DNA from: Maribacter sp.
GTDB lineage: Bacteria > Bacteroidota > Bacteroidia > Flavobacteriales > Flavobacteriaceae
Direction: 5' to 3'
Length of the DNA stretch: 64,000 bases
Assembly (NCBI RefSeq): GCF_016744255.1
Contig: NZ_JADGES010000003.1
Coordinates: forward strand, 1-64,000
The notes beneath the pieces were generated by a model. That model had not been told where the DNA came from and did no database searches. It saw only the letters and a program-made list of their open reading frames with translations. Numbering within the stretch: position 1 is the first letter of the stretch; each line of letters begins with the position of its first letter. This document shows positions 40,204 to 48,612 of the stretch, piece by piece. The position numbers and the translations under genes are program-made.

Positions 40204-43200
40204 TTAAAAATTTGCGCTTAATGAAATTGCAAAAGTGCTAGGGATAGGTACATTTCCAAAATTTACTGCTCTTAGTAAATTAGATTGCCCACCTGCATTT
40301 GTTTCAGGATCATAACTAAAGAAATTATCAAACGATATTAAATTTCTACCTATCAAAGACAATTTTACATTCTTTAAACTATCATTAAACAATGAAGGGA
40401 ACTCATATCCTAAAGACAACTCTCTTAACTTTACAAATGAACCGTCTTCCATTCTAAATTCTTGGATTGGGTATATACCAGCAATATATCCTCTTGGCAA
40501 TTCCCCAGAGAGCTCTTTTCCTGCCAAACTTCCTAAACCAACACCCTGCCTAGTTCGTTTATCCGCATCAAAAACATCGAACCCCTGTACGGCTTCCCAA
40601 AGCATCGAAAATGAAAATCGTTTATAAGCTACATCGGTTCCTATTCCTAAAATATAATCTGGGTTAGGATCTCCTATTACTTTTCGCAACACATCCCCTA
40701 TTGGTTGCCCATTGGCATCTCTAGTAGGCAGTCCTGTTACTAAATCTCCCCTTTCTTGTTGTGGCACCCCTTCTGGAGCTCCTGTACTTGAAGGCCCTGA
40801 TAATATTAATTCTCCGCTATCATCTCTTGCAAAATAAGTTCCATAAAAAACTCCTAATGCCTCCCCTTCTTTTACTACTGGAGGGGCTCCTGTAACGGTA
40901 GCAATTGTTATATCCCCACCAACTGTGTTTATAACCTCATTTTTATTACTACTATAGTTGAAGTTTAAATCCCAAGTTAAATCTTCCGTTTTCACTGGGG
41001 TAATTCTAGCATACAACTCTATACCATTATTAGACATTTTACCCACATTTTCCGTTCTTGTAGCTCCGCCTATAGATGGTGCTAAAACTCGACTAACAAT
41101 AAGGTCCTCTATATTTTGCTTATAATATGTAAATAATAAAGAAGCTTTATTGTTAAAAAAACTAAGATCCGTTCCTATTTCGAATTCTTTAGTACGTTCT
41201 GGCACTAATCCTTCATTCCCCAATCTATTATTTTGTTGTAAGGTAGAAGAGCCTAAAAAGTCTGAAGAACTATAACTTCCGAATCTCTCATAAGGAGAAA
41301 TTGCGGTAAGATTACCTGCTTCTCCATAAGAAGCTCTTAGTCTTGCTGAGTTAACAAAATTAGACTCTCCCCAAAACTTTTCATTAGATAATACATAGGA
41401 TCCTGAAATTTTAGGATAAAAATTAGATCTATTATCTACATCAAAATTAGTGGCTCCATCTACACGACCAGCTAAGGTTAAAAACAATTTATCGTTAAAG
41501 GATAATGTTTCTTGCAAGAAAAACCCATATATATCTAAGTTTGAATCTATCGGGTTTGTTTGCAAAGGAACAGTTGGACTTCCATTCGCATCTAAATCTC
41601 TCCCTTGCGCTCCACTATATTCTAATTTACTAGATTGAAAACTGTAACCTGCGGTTGTTTTAGATTCTATCGTTTCACCTAAATTAACATCATAACTAGC
41701 ATTAATATCATAATTCCAATTAAATATTTTTGCTTCTGCATCTCCTAAATACCCATTGTTAAAATAGGCAGGATTTACATTTGCATACGGATAAATTGGA
41801 ATAGAAATATGTCCTTTTTGCGTATAGGTATCTACACCAATAATCTGATCAATAGACACTCCTTTAAAAGGAGTTATTTTTAAATGTGCATTAGGGATAA
41901 AATGACTCACTTTCTGGGTTATATCAAAAGTTTCTATTATAGATAATGGATTAACTCTTGTATTTTCAACAGCTAATAAATCTCCATTTGAATCTCGTTG
42001 GGTAATATCATAAATATTATTTGTAATATTTATTGCATTAATTGGGCTCCAGAAAACATTACCATCTGGTTTCTCATCGGAATTACTATTAGAGTAATAC
42101 AATCCTATATCATAGGACAACCAGTCATTTACCGAATGATTAAAATTTAATCGGGCAGAAAATCTATTATACTTCGTATTCTTAACAATTCCTTCATTGC
42201 TTAAATACCCAATAGAGGCATTATAGCCCATCGTATCATTTCCATCACGTATGGAAAAATAATTATCGGTACCAAAACCTGTCTGAAATATTTCATCTTG
42301 GTAATCATACCTTTCTACATTGAATTTATTGGAAGATAAATTACTAAAAGTCGTTAAATTTCCAGATACTGTATCAAACCCAAAAATAGGCCATAGTCTT
42401 CCTGATAAGCTACTATTAGATACGGTCTCGAATTGCTCTCCTGTTAAATTTAGGTCTAGCTTTTTTCTTATTTTGCTTGCCTTAAATGTAGTTTTATAAA
42501 ATAATTCTGGTCCATCTGTAGTATTACCACCTTTTTTAGTGGAAATTACAACAACTCCGTTGGATGCTCGCGAACCATATATTGCAGCAGCAGCAGCTCC
42601 ATTTAATATATTAATACTAGCTATGTCATTTGGATTTATATCTATCATTCTATTCTGTCCGGGCTGCGCATCGCCTGCACTAACATTTAAATTGGTAACA
42701 TTGGTTGTTAAATTACTTGTAACCACTCCATCGATAACATAAAGGGGCTCTGAGGAACCTTTTATAGTACTAGGCCCTCTTAATCTAATTGAAAACCCTC
42801 CTGCTGGATCTCCTGAATTTTGAGTTATTTGAGCCCCAGGAACTTTTCCTTGTAAAGATGCCGTAATATTTACTGGTGCAGCTTTAACTATTGCTGCAGA
42901 TTTTATACTTGTAATGGCATTACCCAACTTTTTTCGGGATTGCGTTATAGAAGACCCTACAATTATTACTTCGTCCAAGGCATTAGCATCTACATTCAAT
43001 ACTATAGTCATTGGAGTTAGTCCGTCTAACATTTGAACTTCCTTTGTTTTATATCCAATATAACTTACAACCAATACAACATCTGTTGATTGATTTACTT
43101 GTATACTAAAATTACCGTCGAAATTAGAAACTCCTCCGTTTGTTGTTCCTTTTACCAATACACTAGCACCAGGTAATGGAAGCCCATCATCTGCTAGCAC

Positions 43201-43290
43201 AGTTCCTGTAATATTAGTCATTTGTCCAAAAACAGTATGGGCAAATAGCAGGAAAAGTACTAATGGAAATACATAAAGATTTTTTTTCAT
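40204..43290 (-). CDS. SusC/RagA-family TonB-linked outer-membrane transporter
   Basis: The 1028-residue protein has a signal peptide ending VFGQ. A carboxypeptidase-like domain follows (NITGTVLADDGLPLPGASVLVKG), then the SusC plug (ITASLQGKVPGAQITQNSGDPAG, VIDGV, INPNDIASINILNGAAAAAIYGSRASNGVVVISTKKG) and a 22-strand-type barrel ending IPSTFAISLSANF. It imports glycans in a TonB-dependent manner together with the SusD product. It leads the minus-strand operon and has its own promoter with an overlapping palindrome. Confidence 0.95.
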   Translation of the reverse strand: MKKNLYVFPLVLFLLFAHTVFGQMTNITGTVLADDGLPLPGASVLVKGTTNGGVSNFDGNFSIQVNQSTDVVLVVSYIGYKTKEVQMLDGLTPMTIVLNVDANALDEVIIVGSSITQSRKKLGNAITSIKSAAIVKAAPVNITASLQGKVPGAQITQNSGDPAGGFSIRLRGPSTIKGSSEPLYVIDGVVTSNLTTNVTNLNVSAGDAQPGQNRMIDINPNDIASINILNGAAAAAIYGSRASNGVVVISTKKGGNTTDGPELFYKTTFKASKIRKKLDLNLTGEQFETVSNSSLSGRLWPIFGFDTVSGNLTTFSNLSSNKFNVERYDYQDEIFQTGFGTDNYFSIRDGNDTMGYNASIGYLSNEGIVKNTKYNRFSARLNFNHSVNDWLSYDIGLYYSNSNSDEKPDGNVFWSPINAINITNNIYDITQRDSNGDLLAVENTRVNPLSIIETFDITQKVSHFIPNAHLKITPFKGVSIDQIIGVDTYTQKGHISIPIYPYANVNPAYFNNGYLGDAEAKIFNWNYDINASYDVNLGETIESKTTAGYSFQSSKLEYSGAQGRDLDANGSPTVPLQTNPIDSNLDIYGFFLQETLSFNDKLFLTLAGRVDGATNFDVDNRSNFYPKISGSYVLSNEKFWGESNFVNSARLRASYGEAGNLTAISPYERFGSYSSSDFLGSSTLQQNNRLGNEGLVPERTKEFEIGTDLSFFNNKASLLFTYYKQNIEDLIVSRVLAPSIGGATRTENVGKMSNNGIELYARITPVKTEDLTWDLNFNYSSNKNEVINTVGGDITIATVTGAPPVVKEGEALGVFYGTYFARDDSGELILSGPSSTGAPEGVPQQERGDLVTGLPTRDANGQPIGDVLRKVIGDPNPDYILGIGTDVAYKRFSFSMLWEAVQGFDVFDADKRTRQGVGLGSLAGKELSGELPRGYIAGIYPIQEFRMEDGSFVKLRELSLGYEFPSLFNDSLKNVKLSLIGRNLISFDNFFSYDPETNAGGQSNLLRAVNFGNVPIPSTFAISLSANF

Positions 43291-43318
43291 AATAGTGAGT
43301 TTTTGAATGTTTACATCG

Positions 43319-43349
43319 CAAACATATCGTTATAATTTAATATTTGCAA
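43319..43349 (-). promoter_or_regulatory. Promoter of susC
   Basis: On the minus strand TTG (43349-43347), a 20-nt spacer and TATGTTTG (43326-43319) match the Bacteroidota TTG-N17-23-TAnnTTTG consensus. Transcription would start near 43312, about 20 nt before the susC ATG. Confidence 0.6.
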
Positions 43350-43365
43350 TATTAAATTGCAAATA
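43341..43365. promoter_or_regulatory. 25-bp palindrome, candidate operator of the DeoR regulator
   Basis: TATTTGCAAT (43341-43350) and ATTGCAAATA (43356-43365) are perfect inverted repeats around ATTAA. The left arm contains the -33 element of the susC promoter. The palindrome lies between susC and the divergent DeoR-type gene. Two TTGCGTAA octamers (43388-43395 and 43441-43448) lie nearer the regulator and may be auxiliary sites. Confidence 0.55.
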
Positions 43366-43481
43366 TTGCTAAAATAAACATGTTTAATTGCGTAAATAGC
43401 AACAAAAACTAATTTTTTGCCGCTTTAAGTAGCATTTATTTTGCGTAATTTTTCTTATCATTGTATTTAAATATATTTTTT

Positions 43482-44237
43482 TTGAAAAAGGACAAAAGGC
43501 ATCAAATTATTCTAAACGAAGTTCATATTCACAATAGAGTTCTTCTGAGTGATTTAGCAACTATTTTAAATGTTTCTATGGATACTGTTCGTAGAGATAT
43601 TAAAGAGCTAGACTCTAAAAAAAGCTTAAAAAAAGTCCATGGAGGAGCTGTTTCTAATGGTTTTAACATCAATACAGATAAAACTAGCGAAATATATGAT
43701 TTACACAACAAAACGATAATCGCAAAAAAAGGTATAACCCTATTAAAAGAAGGGGATGTTATTCTTATAAGTGGTGGATCTACCAATATAGAACTGATTA
43801 AATTATTACCAAGAAAAATGGGCCTTACCTTTTTTACACCAAGCTTACAAATGGCTGTTGAACTATTAAATAACACCTCTAACAAATACGATGTATATTT
43901 AATTGGAGGCAAATTATCTAGAAGTTCTCAATTAGCAACCGGAGGTAGCACAATAAATATTTTATCTGAAATAAAAGCAGATATTTGTTTTTTAGGAACT
44001 GGGTATTTAGATATTGAGCACGGAATTACTGAAGTAGATTGGGAAATTGCTCAAATGAAAAAAGCGATGATTAAGGCATCTAAGCAAGTAGTTTCTCTGG
44101 CTATTTCTGAAAAAATAAATACCTTTAATAGATACAAAATTGGAGATTTAAGCGCTATTGATATTCTAGTAACGGAACTTAATACGGAAGACCCAATACT
44201 TAATAAATACCAAAAAGAAAACATAACTCTTTTATAA
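43482..44237 (+). CDS. DeoR-family transcriptional regulator of the MurNAc locus
   Basis: I choose the TTG at 43482, which gives (M)KKDKRHQIILNEV, the usual DeoR beginning. No ATG lies upstream in the frame, and the longer form would start from another TTG at 43461. The 251-residue protein has a winged helix near 15-45 (LLSDLATILNVSMDTVRRDI, then KVHGGAV) and a C-terminal sugar-phosphate sensing domain (DVILISGGSTNIELIKLL, LIGGKLS, TEVDWEIAQMKKAMI). DeoR regulators typically repress sugar operons until a phosphorylated sugar binds. The divergent position makes the susC operon the likely target. Confidence 0.85.
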   Translation: MKKDKRHQIILNEVHIHNRVLLSDLATILNVSMDTVRRDIKELDSKKSLKKVHGGAVSNGFNINTDKTSEIYDLHNKTIIAKKGITLLKEGDVILISGGSTNIELIKLLPRKMGLTFFTPSLQMAVELLNNTSNKYDVYLIGGKLSRSSQLATGGSTINILSEIKADICFLGTGYLDIEHGITEVDWEIAQMKKAMIKASKQVVSLAISEKINTFNRYKIGDLSAIDILVTELNTEDPILNKYQKENITLL

Positions 44238-44383
44238 GTTTTTAAACTCTAAAAAGAAATTTAAGATATTATTGAATACTCTATTTTTAGTACAAGTAAA
44301 AAAATAATAAGTATTCCAATACTAGGCAAACAATCTTTTCCTAATTCTTTTCGTTACTTTGTTAACATAACAAATAATAATTC

Positions 44384-45133
44384 ATGGAAGTTTTAGGTAT
44401 CGATATAGGTGGTTCTGGAATGAAAGGAGCTCTAGTAAACACAATAACAGGTGAAATGACCACCAAAAGGTTTAGAGTCCCTACACCACCTAGTAGAAAA
44501 CCTAAAGAAATGGCGAGAGTCATTCAAGAAATTGTAGAACACTTTAATTACAAAGGCCCTATTGGTTGTGGTTTTCCTACCATAGTAAAGCATGGTGTTT
44601 GCAAATCTCCTGGAAATTTAGATCCTTCTTGGCTCAATGTTAATATCCATGAACTTTTCAGTGAAACAACGGGACTACCAGTAACCGTAATTAATGATGC
44701 CGATGCTGCTGGTTATGCTACTATGAATTACGGTATTGGCAAAGGTAAAAAAGGTCTAGTGGTTATGATAACTATTGGCACTGGACTTGGTAGTGGTATG
44801 TTTTTAGATGGCGAATTAATTCCGAACTTTGAACTGGGACAAATACCTTACAAAGAATACGACAAAATTGAGTTATGGGCTGCAAATTCAGCAAAAGAAC
44901 GCGAAGGACTTAGTTATAAAAAATGGGGAAAGCGCTTTAATAAATTTTTAAGCTTAGTAGAAATAATCACTTGTCCCGACCTTATTATTCTAGGAGGAGG
45001 TTCTTCTAAAGATTTTGAAAAATATAGCGAGTGTATTACTATAGATACTCCTGTAATTCCATCAGAATTACAAAACCATGCAGGTATTATTGGGGCAGCA
45101 GCGGCGGCATTACATCAAGCTCCGAAAGATTAA
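44384..45133 (+). CDS. ROK-family sugar kinase, polyphosphate-glucokinase-like
   Basis: The 249-residue protein starts with the phosphate loop GIDIGGSGMKGALVN (5-19) and has VTVINDADAAGYA and VMITIGTGLGSGMFLDGEL, all typical of the polyphosphate/ATP glucokinase branch of ROK kinases. The Cys-rich zinc motif of NagK/Mlc-type ROK proteins is absent. Glucose is the expected substrate. The position beside the DeoR gene and the MurNAc operon, which contains no other kinase, raises the option that it phosphorylates MurNAc or GlcNAc. It lies 146 bp after the regulator and before a terminator. Confidence 0.85.
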   Translation: MEVLGIDIGGSGMKGALVNTITGEMTTKRFRVPTPPSRKPKEMARVIQEIVEHFNYKGPIGCGFPTIVKHGVCKSPGNLDPSWLNVNIHELFSETTGLPVTVINDADAAGYATMNYGIGKGKKGLVVMITIGTGLGSGMFLDGELIPNFELGQIPYKEYDKIELWAANSAKEREGLSYKKWGKRFNKFLSLVEIITCPDLIILGGGSSKDFEKYSECITIDTPVIPSELQNHAGIIGAAAAALHQAPKD

Positions 45134-45151
45134 TAAAATATACTTAAAACT

Positions 45152-45186
45152 AAAAAAGCTCCAAATTAAAAATTTGGAGCTTTTTT
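45152..45186. terminator. Bidirectional terminator between the ROK kinase gene and typA
   Basis: Stem AAAAAAGCTCCAAATT / AATTTGGAGCTTTTTT around AAA, with runs on both sides, between convergent genes. Confidence 0.9.
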
Positions 45187-45206
45187 AGTATATATAAATA
45201 GAACAC

Positions 45207-47006
45207 TTACGCTATTTTATTACGTTTACGTTCATTTTCTGTTAAGTATATTTTTCTTATTCGTAAAAACTTAGGAGTAACCTCAACATACTCATCTTTC
45301 TGAATATATTCTAAAGCTTCTTCTAAAGAGAATTTAATTGCCGGAACAATTTTAGCTTTATCATCTGCTCCTGAAGAACGTACGTTAGACATTTTTTTAG
45401 TTTTGGTGATATTTACTGTCATATCATCTCCTCTAGAATTCTCTCCTATAACTTGTCCTTCATAAATATCTTCTCCTGGCTCTACGAAAAATTTACCTCT
45501 ATCTTGTAATTTATCAATAGAATAAGGAATAGCTTTACCAAGTTCCATAGAGACTAAAGAACCATTTTGTCTTTGTGGAATATCTCCTTTCATTGGTTGA
45601 TACTCTAAGAAACGGTGTGCCATAATTGCCTCACCAGCTGTAGCTGTTAACAACTGATTACGTAGACCTATAATACCTCTAGATGGAATTAAGAATTCGC
45701 ATACCATACGATCTCCTTTAGCTTCCATACTTGTCATTTCTCCTTTACGCATAGAAACAAATTCTACTGCTTTTCCTGAAACATTTTCTGGTAAATCAAT
45801 AGTTAAAGATTCTATAGGCTCACATTTTACTCCGTCTATTTCTCTTATAATTACTTGCGGTTGCCCAATTTGTAATTCATAACCTTCTCTACGCATAGTT
45901 TCTATTAAAACAGAAAGGTGTAATACCCCACGGCCAAATACTAAAAACTTATCTGCACTATCCGTTGCATTTACACGTAAAGCTAAATTCTTTTCTAGTT
46001 CTTTTTGTAATCTATCATTAATATGCCTAGAAGTTACATACTTACCGTCTCTACCAAAAAATGGACTATCATTAATAGTAAACAACATACTCATTGTTGG
46101 TTCATCTATAGCAATAGTTTGTAAACCTTCTGGATTTTCTAAATCTGCAATAGTATCTCCAATTTCAAAACCTTCTATACCTGTTATAGCACAAATATCT
46201 CCTGTTGCTACTTCTTGCACCTTAAGTTTTCCTAGACCTTCAAAAATGAAAAGCTCTTTTATCTTTGATTTTTCGATAGACCCATCTCTTTTTACCAAAG
46301 AAACTTGCTGTCCTTCTTTTAATGTTCCTCTTTGTAATCTTCCGATAGCAATACGCCCTGTAAAAGAAGAGAAATCTAAAGATGTAATTAACATTTGCGT
46401 ATTACCTTCTTTTGGTTCAAAAGTTGGAATATGCTCAATAACCATATCTAACAATGGCTCTATATTCTCTGTTTCATTTCTCCAATCATCACTCATCCAG
46501 TTATTTTTAGCTGAACCGTATACTGTTGGAAAATCTAGCTGCCATTCTTCGGCACCTAATTCGAACATTAAATCGAAAACTTTTTCATGTACCTCCTCTG
46601 GAGTACAGTTTTCTTTATCTACTTTATTTACAACCACGCAAGGTTTTAAACCTAAATCAATTGCTTTTTGCAATACAAAACGTGTTTGCGGCATAGGCCC
46701 TTCAAAAGCATCTACCAACAACAATACTCCATCTGCCATGTTTAATACACGCTCTACTTCACCACCAAAATCGGCGTGACCAGGAGTATCTATAATATTA
46801 ATCTTTGTTCCTTTATAAACAACAGAAACGTTTTTCGAGGTAATAGTAATACCACGTTCTCGTTCCAAATCATTACTATCTAAAATTAAATCCCCTGTAT
46901 TCTGGTTCTCACGAAACAATTGACAGTGGTACATAATTTTATCTACCAAGGTTGTTTTACCGTGATCTACGTGTGCAATGATTGCAATATTCTTTGTTAT
47001 TGACAT
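45207..47006 (-). CDS. typA: Ribosome-associated GTPase TypA/BipA
   Basis: The 599-residue translational GTPase has the P-loop AHVDHGKTTLVDKI, the RGITI effector motif, DTPGHADFGGEVERVL and NKVDKE, then EF-G-like domains and the BipA-specific C-terminal domain (MSNVRSSGADDKAKIVPAIKFSLEEALEYI). It acts on the ribosome in stress and cold adaptation. It is monocistronic. A near-perfect promoter lies at 47051-47083 and a terminator at 45152. Confidence 0.96.
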   Translation of the reverse strand: MSITKNIAIIAHVDHGKTTLVDKIMYHCQLFRENQNTGDLILDSNDLERERGITITSKNVSVVYKGTKINIIDTPGHADFGGEVERVLNMADGVLLLVDAFEGPMPQTRFVLQKAIDLGLKPCVVVNKVDKENCTPEEVHEKVFDLMFELGAEEWQLDFPTVYGSAKNNWMSDDWRNETENIEPLLDMVIEHIPTFEPKEGNTQMLITSLDFSSFTGRIAIGRLQRGTLKEGQQVSLVKRDGSIEKSKIKELFIFEGLGKLKVQEVATGDICAITGIEGFEIGDTIADLENPEGLQTIAIDEPTMSMLFTINDSPFFGRDGKYVTSRHINDRLQKELEKNLALRVNATDSADKFLVFGRGVLHLSVLIETMRREGYELQIGQPQVIIREIDGVKCEPIESLTIDLPENVSGKAVEFVSMRKGEMTSMEAKGDRMVCEFLIPSRGIIGLRNQLLTATAGEAIMAHRFLEYQPMKGDIPQRQNGSLVSMELGKAIPYSIDKLQDRGKFFVEPGEDIYEGQVIGENSRGDDMTVNITKTKKMSNVRSSGADDKAKIVPAIKFSLEEALEYIQKDEYVEVTPKFLRIRKIYLTENERKRNKIA

Positions 47007-47050
47007 AAAGTAATTTATTTAATAGCTTTCTTAATGCTATTTTCAGCGTG

Positions 47051-47083
47051 CAAAGATACCTTAATTTTTTTCATGCTAGCAAA
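47051..47083 (-). promoter_or_regulatory. Promoter of typA
   Basis: On the minus strand TTTG (47083-47080), 21 nt and TATCTTTG (47058-47051) fit the Bacteroidota housekeeping consensus exactly. Start of transcription would be near 47044, giving a leader of about 38 nt. Confidence 0.7.
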
Positions 47084-47120
47084 TAGTTCTGTTAATTTTA
47101 TGTTGCTGACTATCAGCAAA

Positions 47121-47666
47121 TTACTTCTTCCTCTTTCGAATCACCCACCCAAAGGTTGTATGCAAAATAACTCCGAGACCATTTTCATAGTCATTAAAGC
47201 TATATCCCACGCCTCCCTCTATCTTAAAATTAAAACCTTTCTTATAGGTTCGTTGAAAGCCATATATCGGAGCAATTACACCCGTAAGATTATAATTCTT
47301 ATGCAAATTTCCCAATATTGGGTTTCCACTTTGCAACCAAAGAGTACCTGATATATAATTACCGGTATTGCCAGAAATATTTTTATTTTTCCCTAATCTT
47401 CTTTCCATGTTATAATAATAACGGTATTGACCAACAAAAGCAGGGTAAATCCCATATGCCGTTTCGCAACCAGTACATCCTCTAGCTTCAAAACCTATAG
47501 TAAATTCAGTTGCTAAAGTTGTATTTGTGGTTACTCCTTTTTCATACACAAACCCTGGTGTAAAAACGTTAATAACAAACTGATTCTCCTCCACATTTTT
47601 AGCAGATTGCGCATTTGCTATTATTGTTAATCCAAAAAAAAGAACTAAAAGACTGGTGTTTTTCAT
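47121..47666 (-). CDS. Small outer-membrane beta-barrel protein
   Basis: I start at the ATG at 47664-47666 (MKNTSLLVLFFGLTIIANAQ), because it gives a good signal peptide. The open frame extends 16 codons further. The mature part (about 160 residues) has alternating strands (FVINVFTPGFVYEKG, TLATEFTIGFEARG, GQYRYYYNMERRLGK, FNFKIEGGVGYSF) and ends in HTTFGWVIRKRKK. A CTGC pair (GARGCTGCETAYG) may form a disulfide in a loop. Function is unknown. It is divergent from kdsA. Confidence 0.75.
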   Translation of the reverse strand: MKNTSLLVLFFGLTIIANAQSAKNVEENQFVINVFTPGFVYEKGVTTNTTLATEFTIGFEARGCTGCETAYGIYPAFVGQYRYYYNMERRLGKNKNISGNTGNYISGTLWLQSGNPILGNLHKNYNLTGVIAPIYGFQRTYKKGFNFKIEGGVGYSFNDYENGLGVILHTTFGWVIRKRKK

Positions 47667-47751
47667 AAGAATTTTCTGATATTTATTTACGTTTTCAAAA
47701 CTATCAAACATCAAGCCAAAACTGTATCTTTACCAACTTAATTGTACCAAA

Positions 47752-48570
47752 ATGAACCTAGACCTAATACCGCAACTGAAATTTACTGATAGCAATAACT
47801 TTTTTTTACTTTCAGGTCCTTGCGCCATTGAAGGAGAAGATATAGCTCTTAGAATTGCCGAAAAAATTGTATCTATCACAGATACACTTAAAATTCCTTA
47901 CGTTTTTAAAGGGAGTTTTAAAAAGGCCAACAGAAGCAGAGTAGATTCTTTTACGGGTATTGGTGATGAAAAAGCCTTAAAAATATTAAGAAAAGTATCG
48001 GAAACTTTTAATGTTCCTACCGTAACAGATATACATACTAATGAAGATGCAGAAAGAGCTGCTCAATATGTAGATATTCTTCAGATTCCAGCTTTTCTGG
48101 TTCGCCAGACAGATTTAGTTGTTGCAGCCGCAAATACTGGTAAGGTGGTAAACTTAAAAAAAGGACAGTTCATGAGTCCGGAAAGTATGCAACATGCCGT
48201 AACCAAAGTAATCGATTCTAATAACCAGCAAGTTATGGTTACCGATCGCGGTACTATGTTTGGATACCAAGATATGGTGGTAGATTTTAGAGGTATCCCT
48301 ACCATGAAACAATTTGCACCTGTTGTATTGGATGTTACCCATTCTTTACAACAACCTAATCAATCCTCAGGAGTAACTGGTGGTAGACCAGATATGATAG
48401 AGACTATTGCACGTGCAGGTATAGTTACTGGCGCAGATGGTATTTTTTTAGAAACTCATTTTGATCCAGCTAATGCAAAAAGCGATGGCGCCAATATGTT
48501 ACATCTAGACCATTTAGAAGGGCTTTTAACTAATTTAGTCACTATTAGGAAAACAGTTAACTTATTGTAG
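47752..48570 (+). CDS. kdsA: 3-deoxy-8-phosphooctulonate (KDO-8-P) synthase
   Basis: KdsA condenses arabinose-5-phosphate and phosphoenolpyruvate to KDO-8-phosphate for lipopolysaccharide. The 272-residue protein has SGPCAIEGEDIALRIAE, FKGSFKKANRSRVDSFTGIGD, VTDIHTNEDAERAA, DILQIPAFLVRQTDL, VTDRGTMFGYQDMVVDFRGIP and LETHFDPANAKSDGANML. The GPCAIEG and KANRSR segments distinguish it from DAHP synthase. It is followed 42 bp later by the DUF3857 protein gene. Confidence 0.96.
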   Translation: MNLDLIPQLKFTDSNNFFLLSGPCAIEGEDIALRIAEKIVSITDTLKIPYVFKGSFKKANRSRVDSFTGIGDEKALKILRKVSETFNVPTVTDIHTNEDAERAAQYVDILQIPAFLVRQTDLVVAAANTGKVVNLKKGQFMSPESMQHAVTKVIDSNNQQVMVTDRGTMFGYQDMVVDFRGIPTMKQFAPVVLDVTHSLQQPNQSSGVTGGRPDMIETIARAGIVTGADGIFLETHFDPANAKSDGANMLHLDHLEGLLTNLVTIRKTVNLL

Positions 48571-48612
48571 GAATTTATTTAGATTTGCTATTAGATAATA
48601 ATTTCTTTTAGT

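Noticed and set aside
46246..46779. A 177-codon plus-strand frame inside typA
   Set aside because: It is antisense to conserved GTPase domains of TypA and encodes no recognisable motif.
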